From the NCBI GenBank assembly GCA_019247495.1, contig JAFAOU010000003.1:1-64000 (forward strand): DNA of 64,000 bases. The letters run 5' to 3'. The notes beneath the pieces are model-generated. The model did not search any database and was not told the DNA's origin. It saw only the letters and a list, made by a program, of their open reading frames with translations. A program made the translations under genes and the position numbers. This DNA comes from Acidobacteriota bacterium. Its GTDB lineage: Bacteria; Acidobacteriota; Thermoanaerobaculia; Gp7-AA8. Positions 29,957 to 39,053 of the stretch are shown piece after piece (position 1 is the first letter of the stretch; each line of letters starts with the position of its first letter).

Positions 29957-30175
29957 GGTCGCGCGCGAAGGCGCGCTCGACAAGCTTAGCCCCGCGCTCT
30001 GCGCGGGGTTCGGAGGTGGCGGGGGATACGCGGCCGCGGAGGCAGCCGCTACAACATCTCGCGCTGCCGGAGCATTTTGTAATGGCCGCCTACGCGGCCA
30101 CGAAACTCGGCCACGTCCTTTTTCCCCGCGCAGAGCGCGGGGCTAAGCTTGTTAAGCGCGCCTTCGCGCGCGACC
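29957..30175. repeat. Long inverted-repeat element (GCGCGCGAAGGCGCGCT family)
   Basis: Terminal arms of about 50 bases, nearly perfect: GGTCGCGCGCGAAGGCGCGC and AAGCTTAGCCCCGCGCTC face their complements at the right end. The centre holds smaller hairpins (GGCCGCCTACGCGGCC). It fills the middle of the 450-base gap between the hybrid kinase and the PDZ kinase; the rest of the gap (to 30363) has no gene that I can support. Confidence 0.85.
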
Positions 30176-30363
30176 GTGGGCGAGACGAGCGCTCCGGTCG
30201 CGCCCTTTCCCGGCAGGTTGGTGCGTGGCAGCCCCCAATTACTTCAAATATCTGCGGCGCAAATTCGTCGAATTGAAGTTTTGCGCCATCATGCTCGCCA
30301 CGATTCAATCCGCCGGACGTTTGCGTTCAACGATTTAGATCGATTTCCGCCGCGGCACCCCTG

Positions 30364-33210
30364 TTGAATGTCGTCAGGCGCGTCCGTCTGTCAGTCATGC
30401 GCCGATCCTTTCTAGCGAACCTCGTGATCCTCGCCGTGACGGTGGCGATTGTGGCCGGTGCGTTCGCGTCGTTCCAGCGCAAACGATCCTCGTTCGAACG
30501 GATCGACTTCACCTTCACGCGCGACAGCGGCGTCGTCGTCGTCAAAACGGTCGACCCCGGCAGCAGCGCCGAGACCAGCGGCCTTCGTCCCGGCGACCAG
30601 ATCTGGCTGATCGGCGACACGCCGTCGAGCGAGGTCGAAGGTCTGCAGAAAACGCTTCGGCGCATCGGCCAGAAAGTGCCGATGGTCATCAACCGCGGCG
30701 GCAAGACGTTCAAGCTCGACTACCTCGTCCCCGAACTGAAGATCGACTACGCCTACCTCATCCTCAGCTTCATCGGATTTCTCTATCTCGCTATCGGCAT
30801 CTTCACGCTGTTCCGAGGGGGACGGACCGAGTCGACGCTCTTCTTCTTCGTCACGCTGCTGTCCTTCATCGTCTACGTCTACACGCCGGCCGGCGACATC
30901 GACCCGACGTACAAGCTGCTGCAACTCGTCGAAGAATTCGCGACGATCCTGCTTCCGCCGCTGACGCTGAACTTCTTCCTGGTCTTCCCGCGTCCGATCG
31001 TTCGGTACCAGCGGCTCATCGCCGCGATGTACATCCCGCCGGCTCTCCTCGCGGCATGGGATCTCGACCTGCTCGTCCTCGGCAACCGGCTGGCCATCGC
31101 CGCGCCGTATCGATCCCTCCTGCTGATCCAGCATTGGGAGCTGGTCCACTTCGTCATTTACTTCACGCTGGCCGTCGTAGCGCTCGCGTACACGTATCGC
31201 ACCGCCGCCGCGGTCGGAAAAAAACAGATCAAGTGGATCTACCTCGGCATGGCGCTCGGCTTCGTGCCGTTCATGCTCATGTACCTCGTGCCGTACCTCG
31301 TCAGCGGATCGGTCAGGCCGATCTACGCGACGATTTCGATCCTCCCGCTGGCGCTCATCCCGCTGGCCTTCGCCGTCTCCATCCTCAAATACAAGCTGTG
31401 GGACGTCGAAGTCGTCATCAAGGAGATCCTGGCCTACTCGGTCACGTTCATCTTCGGCATGATCGCCTTCTCGACGATCAACCTGATCCTCACGCACGTG
31501 ATCGAAGAGCGTTCCGCGCTGGAGCGCAGCTTCCTTGCCTTCACTTCAGGGTTGTTGATCGCCGGTGTGCTGATTCCTGTCAAGGGCCGCATCGAGTCGG
31601 TCATCGAGATGTTCGTCTACCGCGACAGCTACAAGCATCGGCGCGCCATCGCCGAGTTCGCGCAGGAGCTGGCCACGTTTCACGACGTACACGAGTTGAT
31701 CTCGATGATGCGCGAACGCCTTCGCGACGCGCTCGGCCTGCAGCGGATGAACCTCTTCACGCGGGAAGGCGCATCGCTGGTCATCTACGACGCCGAGCCG
31801 GAAATCCCGCGCCGCGCCACGATCGTCGAATTCGGTGCGATGCCGGCGGAAGGTCCTCTCGTTCTCACCGATCCGCGGCTGCCGGAAGGAAGCGAGCTCC
31901 CGTGGCAACTGCTTCGCGCCGGCTATCGTTATCTCTTTCCGCTTCGCAATCGCGGCGAGCTGCAAGGTCTCCTGCTCCTCGGCACGAAGCGCAACGAAGA
32001 GCCGCTCTCGCGCGATGACCTGCACCTCGTCGAATCGCTCTGCGCGCCGGTCGCCCTGGCCATCGAGAACTCGCGGCTCTACGGACGTCTTCGCCGCCAG
32101 CTCGAAGAGATCCGCGCGCTCAAGGAGTACAACGAGAACATCATCGAGTCGTCGTCGTCCGCCATCGCGGTCGTCGCCTTCGACGGCACGGTGCTCACCG
32201 CGAACCACGCCTTCTGGGAGCTCCTCGGCGGCGTCGGTCCGAGCGAGGTACTCGACGAACCGATCGCGACGCTCTTCCCGCCGTACGACGAAATGCGCCG
32301 CACCAAGGCGCGCTCGATCACCACGAACTTCGTCAACCGCAACGGCGAGGAGAAGGAAGTCACCATCACCGCCAGCCCGCTCAACGCCGACGAACCGGAC
32401 GGCGCACGCGTGCTCGTCATCGGCGACATCACCGAACGCGTTCGCCTCGAGCGCGAGCTGCAGGACAAAGAGCGCCTTGCCTCCCTCGGCCTCCTCGCCG
32501 CCGGCGTCGCGCACGAGGTCAACACACCGCTCACCGGCATTTCGTCATACGCTCAGCTCCTGCTGGCCGATACGGACGAGAACGATCCCCGCTACCGGCT
32601 GCTCAAGAAGATGGAAGCGCAATCGTTCCGAGCCTCGCACCTGGTCAACAATCTGCTCGACCTCATCGCCAACCGTCCGCGCTCGCGCGAGATCGTCAAC
32701 ATCCCGGTGCTCATCGACGCCACCATCAATCTGCATGAAGACCTCTTCAAACCAAAGAACATCCAGGTGCATGTAGCGCCGATGGCCGATGCCGAGGTTC
32801 AGGGGAACTTTCATGATTTGCAGCAGGTGCTGACGAACATCCTTCTGAACGCTCGCGACGCGGTGGCCAACAACGGCAACATCTGGATCACCGCCGAGGA
32901 GAATGGTCCGAACCTCGTCATCAAGATCAAAGACGACGGCAGAGGCATTGCGCCGGACATGATCGGCCGCATCTTCGAGCCGCTCGTGACGACGAAACGC
33001 GGTCAGGGCGGAACGGGCCTCGGCCTCGCCATCACGCGCCGCATCCTTCACGCGTCTGACGGCGAAGTGACCGTTGAGAGCACGCCCGGCAACGGCGCCG
33101 AGTTCACCATTACATTGCCAAAGAAAAGTGGATCAGTCGATCACTCGATCGGTCGATCAGAATCAGAGGACGAGGTTGTCGATCAACACACTGATCTACA
33201 AATCCACTAA
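30364..33210 (+). CDS. Membrane sensor kinase with PDZ, GAF and PAS domains (NtrB-like)
   Basis: 948 residues from TTG (an ATG 33 bases on is equally possible). Order: one membrane helix; a PDZ domain (about 50-115, VVVKTVDPGSSAETSGLRPGDQ); about eight membrane segments (130-430); GAF (450-580); PAS (600-700); HisKA with GVAHEVNTPL (His717); HATPase_c with GQGGTGLGLAI. The PDZ may bind a misfolded or C-terminal peptide signal at the membrane face. Its partner is the NtrC-type regulator 20 bases downstream. The last 28 residues (from KKSGSVDHSIG) are encoded by an inverted-repeat element and are not part of the kinase fold. Confidence 0.9.
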   Translation: MNVVRRVRLSVMRRSFLANLVILAVTVAIVAGAFASFQRKRSSFERIDFTFTRDSGVVVVKTVDPGSSAETSGLRPGDQIWLIGDTPSSEVEGLQKTLRRIGQKVPMVINRGGKTFKLDYLVPELKIDYAYLILSFIGFLYLAIGIFTLFRGGRTESTLFFFVTLLSFIVYVYTPAGDIDPTYKLLQLVEEFATILLPPLTLNFFLVFPRPIVRYQRLIAAMYIPPALLAAWDLDLLVLGNRLAIAAPYRSLLLIQHWELVHFVIYFTLAVVALAYTYRTAAAVGKKQIKWIYLGMALGFVPFMLMYLVPYLVSGSVRPIYATISILPLALIPLAFAVSILKYKLWDVEVVIKEILAYSVTFIFGMIAFSTINLILTHVIEERSALERSFLAFTSGLLIAGVLIPVKGRIESVIEMFVYRDSYKHRRAIAEFAQELATFHDVHELISMMRERLRDALGLQRMNLFTREGASLVIYDAEPEIPRRATIVEFGAMPAEGPLVLTDPRLPEGSELPWQLLRAGYRYLFPLRNRGELQGLLLLGTKRNEEPLSRDDLHLVESLCAPVALAIENSRLYGRLRRQLEEIRALKEYNENIIESSSSAIAVVAFDGTVLTANHAFWELLGGVGPSEVLDEPIATLFPPYDEMRRTKARSITTNFVNRNGEEKEVTITASPLNADEPDGARVLVIGDITERVRLERELQDKERLASLGLLAAGVAHEVNTPLTGISSYAQLLLADTDENDPRYRLLKKMEAQSFRASHLVNNLLDLIANRPRSREIVNIPVLIDATINLHEDLFKPKNIQVHVAPMADAEVQGNFHDLQQVLTNILLNARDAVANNGNIWITAEENGPNLVIKIKDDGRGIAPDMIGRIFEPLVTTKRGQGGTGLGLAITRRILHASDGEVTVESTPGNGAEFTITLPKKSGSVDHSIGRSESEDEVVDQHTDLQIH

Positions 33211-33225
33211 TCCACTGATCTACTA
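33128..33225. repeat. Inverted-repeat element, GATTAGTGGATTCG family (copy 2)
   Basis: GTGGATCAGTCGATCACTCG at the left and TCCACTAATCCACTGATC at the right match the words at 606-691 and 51404-51528. It overlaps the end of the kinase reading frame and stops just before the ATG of the regulator. Confidence 0.75.
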
Positions 33226-33230
33226 AGAAC

Positions 33231-34637
33231 ATGCGCATTCTCATAGTCGACGACGAAGAAGTACTCCGCGACGTGCTCGATGCCGTCCTGCGCCGTGAAG
33301 GCTTCGAAGTGGCCATGGCCGCGAGCGGCGAGGAAGCGCTGGCCGTCCTCGACGAGGACGACAACATCGACCTCGTGATCCTCGACATCATGCTGCCGGG
33401 CATCAGCGGCATCGACACGCTGCGCGCGCTACGCATTTCGAATCCATCGCTGCCGGTCATCATCATCACCGCCTTCTCTTCGATCGACGGCGCCATCGAG
33501 GCGATGAAGCACGGCGCGTTTCACTACATCCCCAAGCCGTTCAAAAACGAGGAAGTCATCCTCACCGTCAACAAGGCGCTCGAGCAGCGGCGCCTCTCGC
33601 GCGAGAACGAGCGCCTCAAAGCGGAGCTGTCCGAGAAGTACGCGTACGCGAACATCATCGGCAAGTCGGAGCCGATGCGGAAGGTCTACGACCTGATCCG
33701 CCTCGCCGCGCCGTCGCGTTCGAACATCCTCGTCACCGGCGAGTCGGGCACGGGCAAGGAGCTGGTCGCGAAAGCGATCCATCACGCCAGCCCGCGCGCG
33801 CGCAATGCGTTCGTCACCGTCAACTCCGGTTCGCTGCCTCCCGAGCTGCTCGAGTCATCGCTCTTCGGTCACATGAAGGGCTCATTCACCGGAGCGATCG
33901 CCACGAAACGCGGTCTGTTCGAAGTCGCTGACGGCGGCTCGATCTTCCTCGACGAGATCGGCAACATCAATCTGGAGACGCAGGCCAAGCTCCTCCGCGT
34001 GATCCAGGAAAAAGAGTTCATGCGCCTCGGCTCCGTCGACACGATCAAGGTCGACGTCCGCATCATCGCCGCCACGAACGCGGACCTCACCAAGCTGATG
34101 GCGGAGAACCGCTTTCGCGAAGATCTCTACTACCGCCTCAACGTCATCACCATCCCGCTGCCGCCGCTCCGCCGCCGCCGCGAAGACGTCGCGCTCCTCG
34201 TCGCACACTTCCTCGACAAATACGCGGAGGAGAACAAGCGCAAGGTGAAGGAAGTGACGCCGGACGCGATGCGCATCCTGCTCGACCACCCGTGGCCCGG
34301 CAACGTGCGCGAGCTGGAGAACACGATCGAGCGCGCCGTCGTCCTCTGCACCAGCGACCGCATCGGCATCGATCTGCTCCCCGACTATCTCCGCTTCCCG
34401 CAGCAGACAGACCAGCCGGCGATGATCGTTCCGTCGGAAGGCTTGTCATTGAAGGACGCGGTCTCGCGCTACGAACGCGGCATGATCCTGCAGTCGCTTG
34501 AGATGGCGAACAACGTCCAGAAAAAGGCGGCCGAGCTGCTCCAGCTCAAGCCTTCCACTCTCAACGAGATGATGAAGCGCCTCGGCATCCACACGAAGTC
34601 GAATGCGAACGTCGAAGAGGAAGTCGGTGTTGAGTAG
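33231..34637 (+). CDS. NtrC-family sigma-54-dependent response regulator
   Basis: 468 residues: receiver (Asp52 in VILDIMLPG), AAA+ domain with Walker A GESGTGKE, the sigma-54 contact loop GSFTGA (a common variant of GAFTGA), Walker B GSIFLDEIG and sensor II region HPWPGNVRELENTIERA, then a Fis-type HTH at the end (AAELLQLKPSTLNEMMKRLG). It is the partner of the PDZ kinase directly upstream and would activate sigma-54 promoters once phosphorylated. Targets cannot be named from this window. It is followed by the PLP enzyme gene after a 3-base gap. Confidence 0.95.
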   Translation: MRILIVDDEEVLRDVLDAVLRREGFEVAMAASGEEALAVLDEDDNIDLVILDIMLPGISGIDTLRALRISNPSLPVIIITAFSSIDGAIEAMKHGAFHYIPKPFKNEEVILTVNKALEQRRLSRENERLKAELSEKYAYANIIGKSEPMRKVYDLIRLAAPSRSNILVTGESGTGKELVAKAIHHASPRARNAFVTVNSGSLPPELLESSLFGHMKGSFTGAIATKRGLFEVADGGSIFLDEIGNINLETQAKLLRVIQEKEFMRLGSVDTIKVDVRIIAATNADLTKLMAENRFREDLYYRLNVITIPLPPLRRRREDVALLVAHFLDKYAEENKRKVKEVTPDAMRILLDHPWPGNVRELENTIERAVVLCTSDRIGIDLLPDYLRFPQQTDQPAMIVPSEGLSLKDAVSRYERGMILQSLEMANNVQKKAAELLQLKPSTLNEMMKRLGIHTKSNANVEEEVGVE

Positions 34638-34640
34638 TTC

Positions 34641-35567
34641 ATGACCGACATTCGCGACTCCGTTCTTTCCGCCATCGGAAACACGCCCGTCGTCCGCCTC
34701 CGCAACCTCATCGGCGAAGGAAGCGCGGATGTCATCATCAAACTCGAGTTCTACAACCCGACCGGCTCGTACAAAGACCGCATGGCGCTGGCGATGATCG
34801 AAGGCGCCGAACGCCGCGGCACGCTGCGGCCCGGCATGCGCGTCATCGAATACACGGGCGGCAGCACCGGCTCGTCGCTCGCGCTGGTTTGCTCGGTCAA
34901 AGGCTACCCGTTCATCGCGCTGTCGTCCGACGCCTGGTCCGAGGAAAAGCTGCGCACGATGCGCGCATTCGGCGCCGAGGTGCGCGTCTTCCCGAGCGAG
35001 GGCGGCAAGGTCACGCCGGGACTCATCCAAACTCTGAAAGCCGAGGCAGAACGGCTGGCCGCCGAGCCCGGAACGTTCTACGCGAATCAATTCAACAACC
35101 GCAACGCGATCGAAGGCTACCGCGGCATCGGAACGGAGCTTCTCGCGCAGGCGGGACCGATTTCCGCCTTTTGCGGCGGTGTCGGAACTGCCGGAATGAT
35201 CTCGGGCGTGTCGCAGGCGCTCAAACCGACTGGCACGCGCATCATCGCCCTCGAACCCTCCACCTCGCCCGTTCTTACGGCCGGATACGGCGGACCACAC
35301 CGCGTCGAAGGGATGGGCGTCGGCTTCGTCCCGCCACATCTGACGCGCGACGTCTACGACGAAGCGCGCGCTATCAACGAAGCCGAGGCGCGCGTGATGG
35401 CGCGCAGACTCGCGCGAGAGGAAGGCATCTTCGGAGGCGTATCGACGGGATTGAATGTCGTCGCCGCGCTGCAACTCGCGCGCGAGCTCGGACCAGGACA
35501 CACCGTCGCAACGGTGGCAGTCGACACGGGACTCAAGTACCTCGCCGGCGATCTGTTCGAAGCGTAG
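34641..35567 (+). CDS. Cysteine-synthase-family PLP enzyme
   Basis: 308 residues of the fold-type II PLP family. The PLP lysine is Lys45 in NPTGSYKDRMA; the substrate loop is EYTGGSTGSSLA; the phosphate-binding glycine loop reads CGGVGTAGMISG; the C-terminal Ser is in VSTGLNV. CysK/CysM usually read NPGGSIKDR, so this member, with NPTGSYKDR, belongs to the broader cysteine synthase/cystathionine beta-synthase group and the substrate is open. It starts three bases after the sigma-54 regulator, so it is probably cotranscribed. Its TAG stop falls in the first bases of an inverted-repeat element. Confidence 0.88.
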   Translation: MTDIRDSVLSAIGNTPVVRLRNLIGEGSADVIIKLEFYNPTGSYKDRMALAMIEGAERRGTLRPGMRVIEYTGGSTGSSLALVCSVKGYPFIALSSDAWSEEKLRTMRAFGAEVRVFPSEGGKVTPGLIQTLKAEAERLAAEPGTFYANQFNNRNAIEGYRGIGTELLAQAGPISAFCGGVGTAGMISGVSQALKPTGTRIIALEPSTSPVLTAGYGGPHRVEGMGVGFVPPHLTRDVYDEARAINEAEARVMARRLAREEGIFGGVSTGLNVVAALQLARELGPGHTVATVAVDTGLKYLAGDLFEA

Positions 35568-35697
35568 TGCGGACGTCCTCGTCTGCATCCGCTGGGCATC
35601 TTGCCCGGCGGTGGTTTCTGTGACCATCGCGCCGCTTGCACAAAAACCCCCGTCGGGCGAGGACGCCCACCGGTTGCAGGCGAGACGCCCGCACTAC
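35564..35697. repeat. Inverted-repeat element, GTAGTGCGGGCGTC family (copy 2)
   Basis: Ends GTAGTGCGGACGTCCTCG and CGAGACGCCCGCACTAC are complementary. The right half (CCCCGTCGGGCGAGGACGCC) is almost identical to the copy at 11607-11751. It provides the stop codon of the PLP enzyme gene. Confidence 0.8.
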
Positions 35698-35722
35698 GTT
35701 GTGCGCCCTATACTTCCCATCC

Positions 35723-36253
35723 ATGAAAAAACTTGCCGTCCTCCTGCTGCTCGCCGCGTCCACATCCGCGTTCGCGGCTTCGCCGAAAACTGCCGCGCCA
35801 AAACCTGGGAGTGATCAATTCGCGATCGAGTCGACGGTCCTCGCGGTTTACAACGTCATCAGCGGTCCGGCCGGACGCCGCGATTGGGATCGCTTCGAGG
35901 CGTTATTTGCGCCGGGCGCGCGGCTGGTCTCGACGAAACGCGGCGAAGATGGGTCGATCACCGCAAACGTCATGACGCCGAAGGAGTATGAGGAGAAGGC
36001 GAAGGTCTACTTCAACGACCACGGCTTCTTCGAACATCCCGTGAACACGCACATCGATCTCTTCTCCGACATCGCCCATGTTTTCACGACATACGAATCG
36101 CGACATGCATCATCGGATGACAAACCGTTCGCGCGCGGCATCAACAGTTTTCAGCTCGTACGCATCGGTGACGACTGGAAGGTGCTGACGATTTTTTGGG
36201 AAGAGGAAGACGCGAAGCATCCGATTCCTGCGCAATACCTGCCGAAGCGATGA
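35723..36253 (+). CDS. Secreted SnoaL/NTF2-like protein
   Basis: 176 residues from the ATG with a signal peptide (1-20, ending FAA). The mature protein has the NTF2-like cone pattern: a helix with AVYNVISGPAGRRDWDRFEALFAPGARLV and closing strands NSFQLVRIGDDWKVLTIFWEEE. Such domains bind small hydrophobic ligands or act as isomerases; no function can be given. A longer start at 35636 lies in the repeat element and is rejected. Its stop overlaps the ATG of the ABC ATPase gene (ATGA). Confidence 0.85.
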   Translation: MKKLAVLLLLAASTSAFAASPKTAAPKPGSDQFAIESTVLAVYNVISGPAGRRDWDRFEALFAPGARLVSTKRGEDGSITANVMTPKEYEEKAKVYFNDHGFFEHPVNTHIDLFSDIAHVFTTYESRHASSDDKPFARGINSFQLVRIGDDWKVLTIFWEEEDAKHPIPAQYLPKR

Positions 36254-36897
36254 GTCTCGCGGTCGCGCAGCTTTCGGCGCGGCGCGGCACGCGCCAGGTG
36301 CTGACCGGCGTCTCCTTCACCGCCCACCGCGGTGAAATCCTCGGCGTGATCGGTCCGAACGGCGCCGGCAAAACGACGCTGTTCGAATGCGTGGCCGGTC
36401 TTCTTCCGTTCGAGGGCACGGTTGACCACGATCTGCTCTTCTACGTCCCCGACGCCATCCGCCCGTGGCCGGATCAAACGGTGCGCTGGACGCTGGAGCT
36501 GATGGCGCGCATGTTCGGCACACGTCTCGACGAAACGTTGCTCGACGATCTCGATCTCGTTGCGCTGCAACACGCAACGGTCAAGTCGCTATCGAAGGGG
36601 GAAGCGAAACGCCTCGATATCGCCATCGGCCTCGCGGCTCCGCGTACGGTGTTGTTGCTCGACGAACCGTTCGACGGCCTCGATCTGCGGCAAACGCGGC
36701 AGGTGATGGAGGTCCTTCGCCGCGACGCCGCGAACGGCCGCACGCTCGTGCTTTCGATCCACCAGCTCAGTGACGCCGCGCGCGTCTGCGATCGATTTCT
36801 TCTGCTCGATCATGGGAGATCTGTGGCCGAGGGAACGCTCGACGAATTGACCTCGGGAGTGGGCGGCCTCGAGGAGGTTTTTCTTGCGCTTACGTGA
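36250..36897 (+). CDS. ABC transporter ATP-binding protein
   Basis: 215 residues: Walker A GPNGAGKTT (near residue 36), signature LSKGEAKRLD, Walker B VLLLDEPFDG, switch His in VLSIHQ. It is slightly short for the family and has an unusual GEAKR in place of GQ(K/R)R in the signature. It starts inside the stop of the secreted NTF2-like gene and its own end overlaps the permease gene by 14 bases, so three genes form one unit. It drives the exporter encoded next. Confidence 0.93.
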   Translation: MSLAVAQLSARRGTRQVLTGVSFTAHRGEILGVIGPNGAGKTTLFECVAGLLPFEGTVDHDLLFYVPDAIRPWPDQTVRWTLELMARMFGTRLDETLLDDLDLVALQHATVKSLSKGEAKRLDIAIGLAAPRTVLLLDEPFDGLDLRQTRQVMEVLRRDAANGRTLVLSIHQLSDAARVCDRFLLLDHGRSVAEGTLDELTSGVGGLEEVFLALT

Positions 36898-38212
36898 TCT
36901 CGTGCGCAAGGAGATCGCGGAGCTGGCCGCCAGCCGCGCGTTCTGGCTGCTGCTGCTGATCGTCGGATTGCTGACGGGACAAAGCTTCATCACCGCGATG
37001 AATGCGTACGCCGAGGCCAGCGGAATCGGCGGCGGACCGGCGGCGCTCGCGCAGGGACTCTCGCCGCTCGACGGCATCCTCACGCCGACGCTCGGCGCGT
37101 ACGACCTCGCCATCACGCTGCTGCTGCCGTTTGTTGTAATCCGTTTGATCGCATCGGAAAAATCGTCGGACGCGCTGAAGCTGATGCTGCAATGGCCGGC
37201 ATCGATCGAACGGCAGATCGCCGCGAAGGTGATCGCGCTCATCGCGGCGTGGGTCGTGTCGCTGGCGCCGTTCTTCATCGCACTGGCAATGTGGCGCAGC
37301 TACGGCGGACATCTCCACGCGCCGGAAGTGCTCAATCTCATTGCCGGCTACACGCTGCGATTCTTGCTGACAGCAGCGATCGCGATGGCGGCGGCATCGC
37401 TGATGTCGGGCGCTGCGAACGCGGCGATCGTCGTCCTCGCCTTCACCATCGGCACCTGGGCGCTCGACTTCATCGCAACCGGCCGCGGCGGGATCCTGCA
37501 GACGCTGGCGTCGTTCACGCCGGCGGCGACGCTGCGCGGTTTCGAGCGCGGACTTCTTCGCGTCGACGTCGTGCTGGTGATGCTGATCCTTTCGATCTTC
37601 GGCTTCTCCCTCGCCGCGAACTGGCTTCACCTCGGACGCACGCTCAAAGCGCGCATCGCAGGAACGGCGGTGTTGCTGATCCTCGCGACGCTCGCGACCA
37701 TGAACGTGTTGATGCTGGTCCGGACCAGTTTCGACGTCTCCGAGAATCGCCGCAATTCGTTTTCGCATGCTGACGAGAACACGCTTGCTCACATCACCGA
37801 GCGGTTGACGATCACCGTCTTCCTCGCCTCCGAGGATCCGCGAATGATGGATTTCGAGAACAACGTGCTGTTGAAATTGCGCCGATCGATGCCCGACGTG
37901 AGCGTGATCTATCCGCTCGCCGGCCGCTCCGGCCTCTTCGAAAACGACGCGCGCTACGGCACGATCGAATACCGCCTCGGCACGAAGTCAGCGATGTCCC
38001 GCTCGACGACAGAAGAGATCGTGCTCGACTCGATCTACGAGCTGGCCGGCGTGCGCGCACCGGCGCGCGCGGCGTCGGCGTATCCGGGATATCCGCTCGC
38101 AAAAAAACCAAACGGAGCGACGCTCGTGTTCTATGCGCTCTGGCCGGCAGCGTTGGGCGCTGTCATCCTGAGCCGCCGAAGCCGCGCAGCGCGAAGCGCG
38201 AAGACGGCGTAG
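36884..38212 (+). CDS. ABC-2-type permease fused to a GldG-like domain
   Basis: 442 residues starting at TTG with GAGGAGG seven bases upstream. Six membrane segments lie in residues 1-260, then a soluble extracytoplasmic part (from TSFDVSENRRNSFS) whose start matches GldG-type proteins found with GldF permeases. The GldG-like half is short for the family. The last 16 residues (from about AVILSRRSRAARS) are read from the GTCATCCTGAGCC repeat element, which also supplies the stop, so the original C-terminus seems to have been cut off and replaced. The exported substrate is unknown. Confidence 0.85.
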   Translation: MRLRDLVRKEIAELAASRAFWLLLLIVGLLTGQSFITAMNAYAEASGIGGGPAALAQGLSPLDGILTPTLGAYDLAITLLLPFVVIRLIASEKSSDALKLMLQWPASIERQIAAKVIALIAAWVVSLAPFFIALAMWRSYGGHLHAPEVLNLIAGYTLRFLLTAAIAMAAASLMSGAANAAIVVLAFTIGTWALDFIATGRGGILQTLASFTPAATLRGFERGLLRVDVVLVMLILSIFGFSLAANWLHLGRTLKARIAGTAVLLILATLATMNVLMLVRTSFDVSENRRNSFSHADENTLAHITERLTITVFLASEDPRMMDFENNVLLKLRRSMPDVSVIYPLAGRSGLFENDARYGTIEYRLGTKSAMSRSTTEEIVLDSIYELAGVRAPARAASAYPGYPLAKKPNGATLVFYALWPAALGAVILSRRSRAARSAKTA

Positions 38213-38346
38213 GACGGTCGAAGGACCCCCCAAGTGCTTGCGTTGTACTTCCCCGCCGCCCAACCGGGTTAGCAGGTAGGGGGTCCTTCGACCGTCCTAC
38301 GCTGCTACGGCTTCGCCTGCGCAGCTCCGGCGGCTCAGGATGACAG
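38160..38346. repeat. Inverted-repeat element, GTCATCCTGAGCCGCC family (copy 2)
   Basis: CTGTCATCCTGAGCCGCCG at the left, CGGCGGCTCAGGATGACAG at the right, and the same inner arms as at 14222-14410 (GACGGTCGAAGGACCCCC). It lies between two convergent genes and overlaps the end of the permease gene. Confidence 0.85.
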
Positions 38347-38349
38347 GCG

Positions 38350-39003
38350 CTACCGCTTCACTACGTACTTGTCGAACTGACTCACGCTATCCGTCTTCGA
38401 CCACACGCCCACCTTCCCCGACACCGGCTCTGCCAGCGTGTATTCGAGGAGCGGCTTGTCATCGAGAAACCCGTGTAGCGAAGTTCCGGCGACGGCGATT
38501 TTCATCGTGTGCCATTCGCCAAGGGGGATGTGGACGTTCTCAGAGCCTTTCTTCACGAAGCTGCGTTTGCCGCTCTTGAACGTCCAGAGCACTAGGTTGT
38601 CCTCTTTGCCGTTGAAGCGGACGGTCAGGTAATCGCCGTTCGTTTTCAGATTGAAGAGGATGCCGGCGCATTGATCGAGCTGGCCAGCCAGCAGGCGGAA
38701 GCGGATCGAGATCTCGCCGTCGTGAAAATCATCGACATCCTTCGCCACCGCGTACGGAAAGTACGCGTACGCCTTCACGCTGTCGATGAACTCCTCGTGC
38801 TTCGCGCCGTAAATCGTGCGCGCTTTCGCGGCCAGGCCGGCGGACGGCTGCCCTTTGATCCATTGCCGTCCGTCGACCTGCAGCATGTGATCGCTGGTGA
38901 CGTTCCAGTCGCCGACGATTGCAAGAAAATGCGACGGCGGAACGGAAACGTTCGCCGATGCGGCGAGCGACAGGATTGCGATTGCAACAACAGCAGTTTT
39001 CAT
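38350..39003 (-). CDS. Secreted LamG/DUF1080-like beta-sandwich protein
   Basis: 217 residues with a signal peptide (1-17). The mature part reads GDWNVTSDHMLQVDG, then FHDGEISIRFRLLAGQLDQCAGILFNLK, YLTVRFNGKEDNLVLW and GEWHTMKIAVAGTSLHGFLDDK, the pattern of DUF1080/concanavalin-like lectin domains that bind or split glycans. No obvious catalytic pair is seen. CGAGG lies before the ATG. A longer open frame reaches back to 39453 but its extension overlaps the TauE gene and is a shadow. Confidence 0.83.
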   Translation of the reverse strand: MKTAVVAIAILSLAASANVSVPPSHFLAIVGDWNVTSDHMLQVDGRQWIKGQPSAGLAAKARTIYGAKHEEFIDSVKAYAYFPYAVAKDVDDFHDGEISIRFRLLAGQLDQCAGILFNLKTNGDYLTVRFNGKEDNLVLWTFKSGKRSFVKKGSENVHIPLGEWHTMKIAVAGTSLHGFLDDKPLLEYTLAEPVSGKVGVWSKTDSVSQFDKYVVKR

Positions 39004-39053
39004 ATCAACCTCGGAGCAAGATTTTCGGAGATCATCGCACGCTCCTTTGCACT

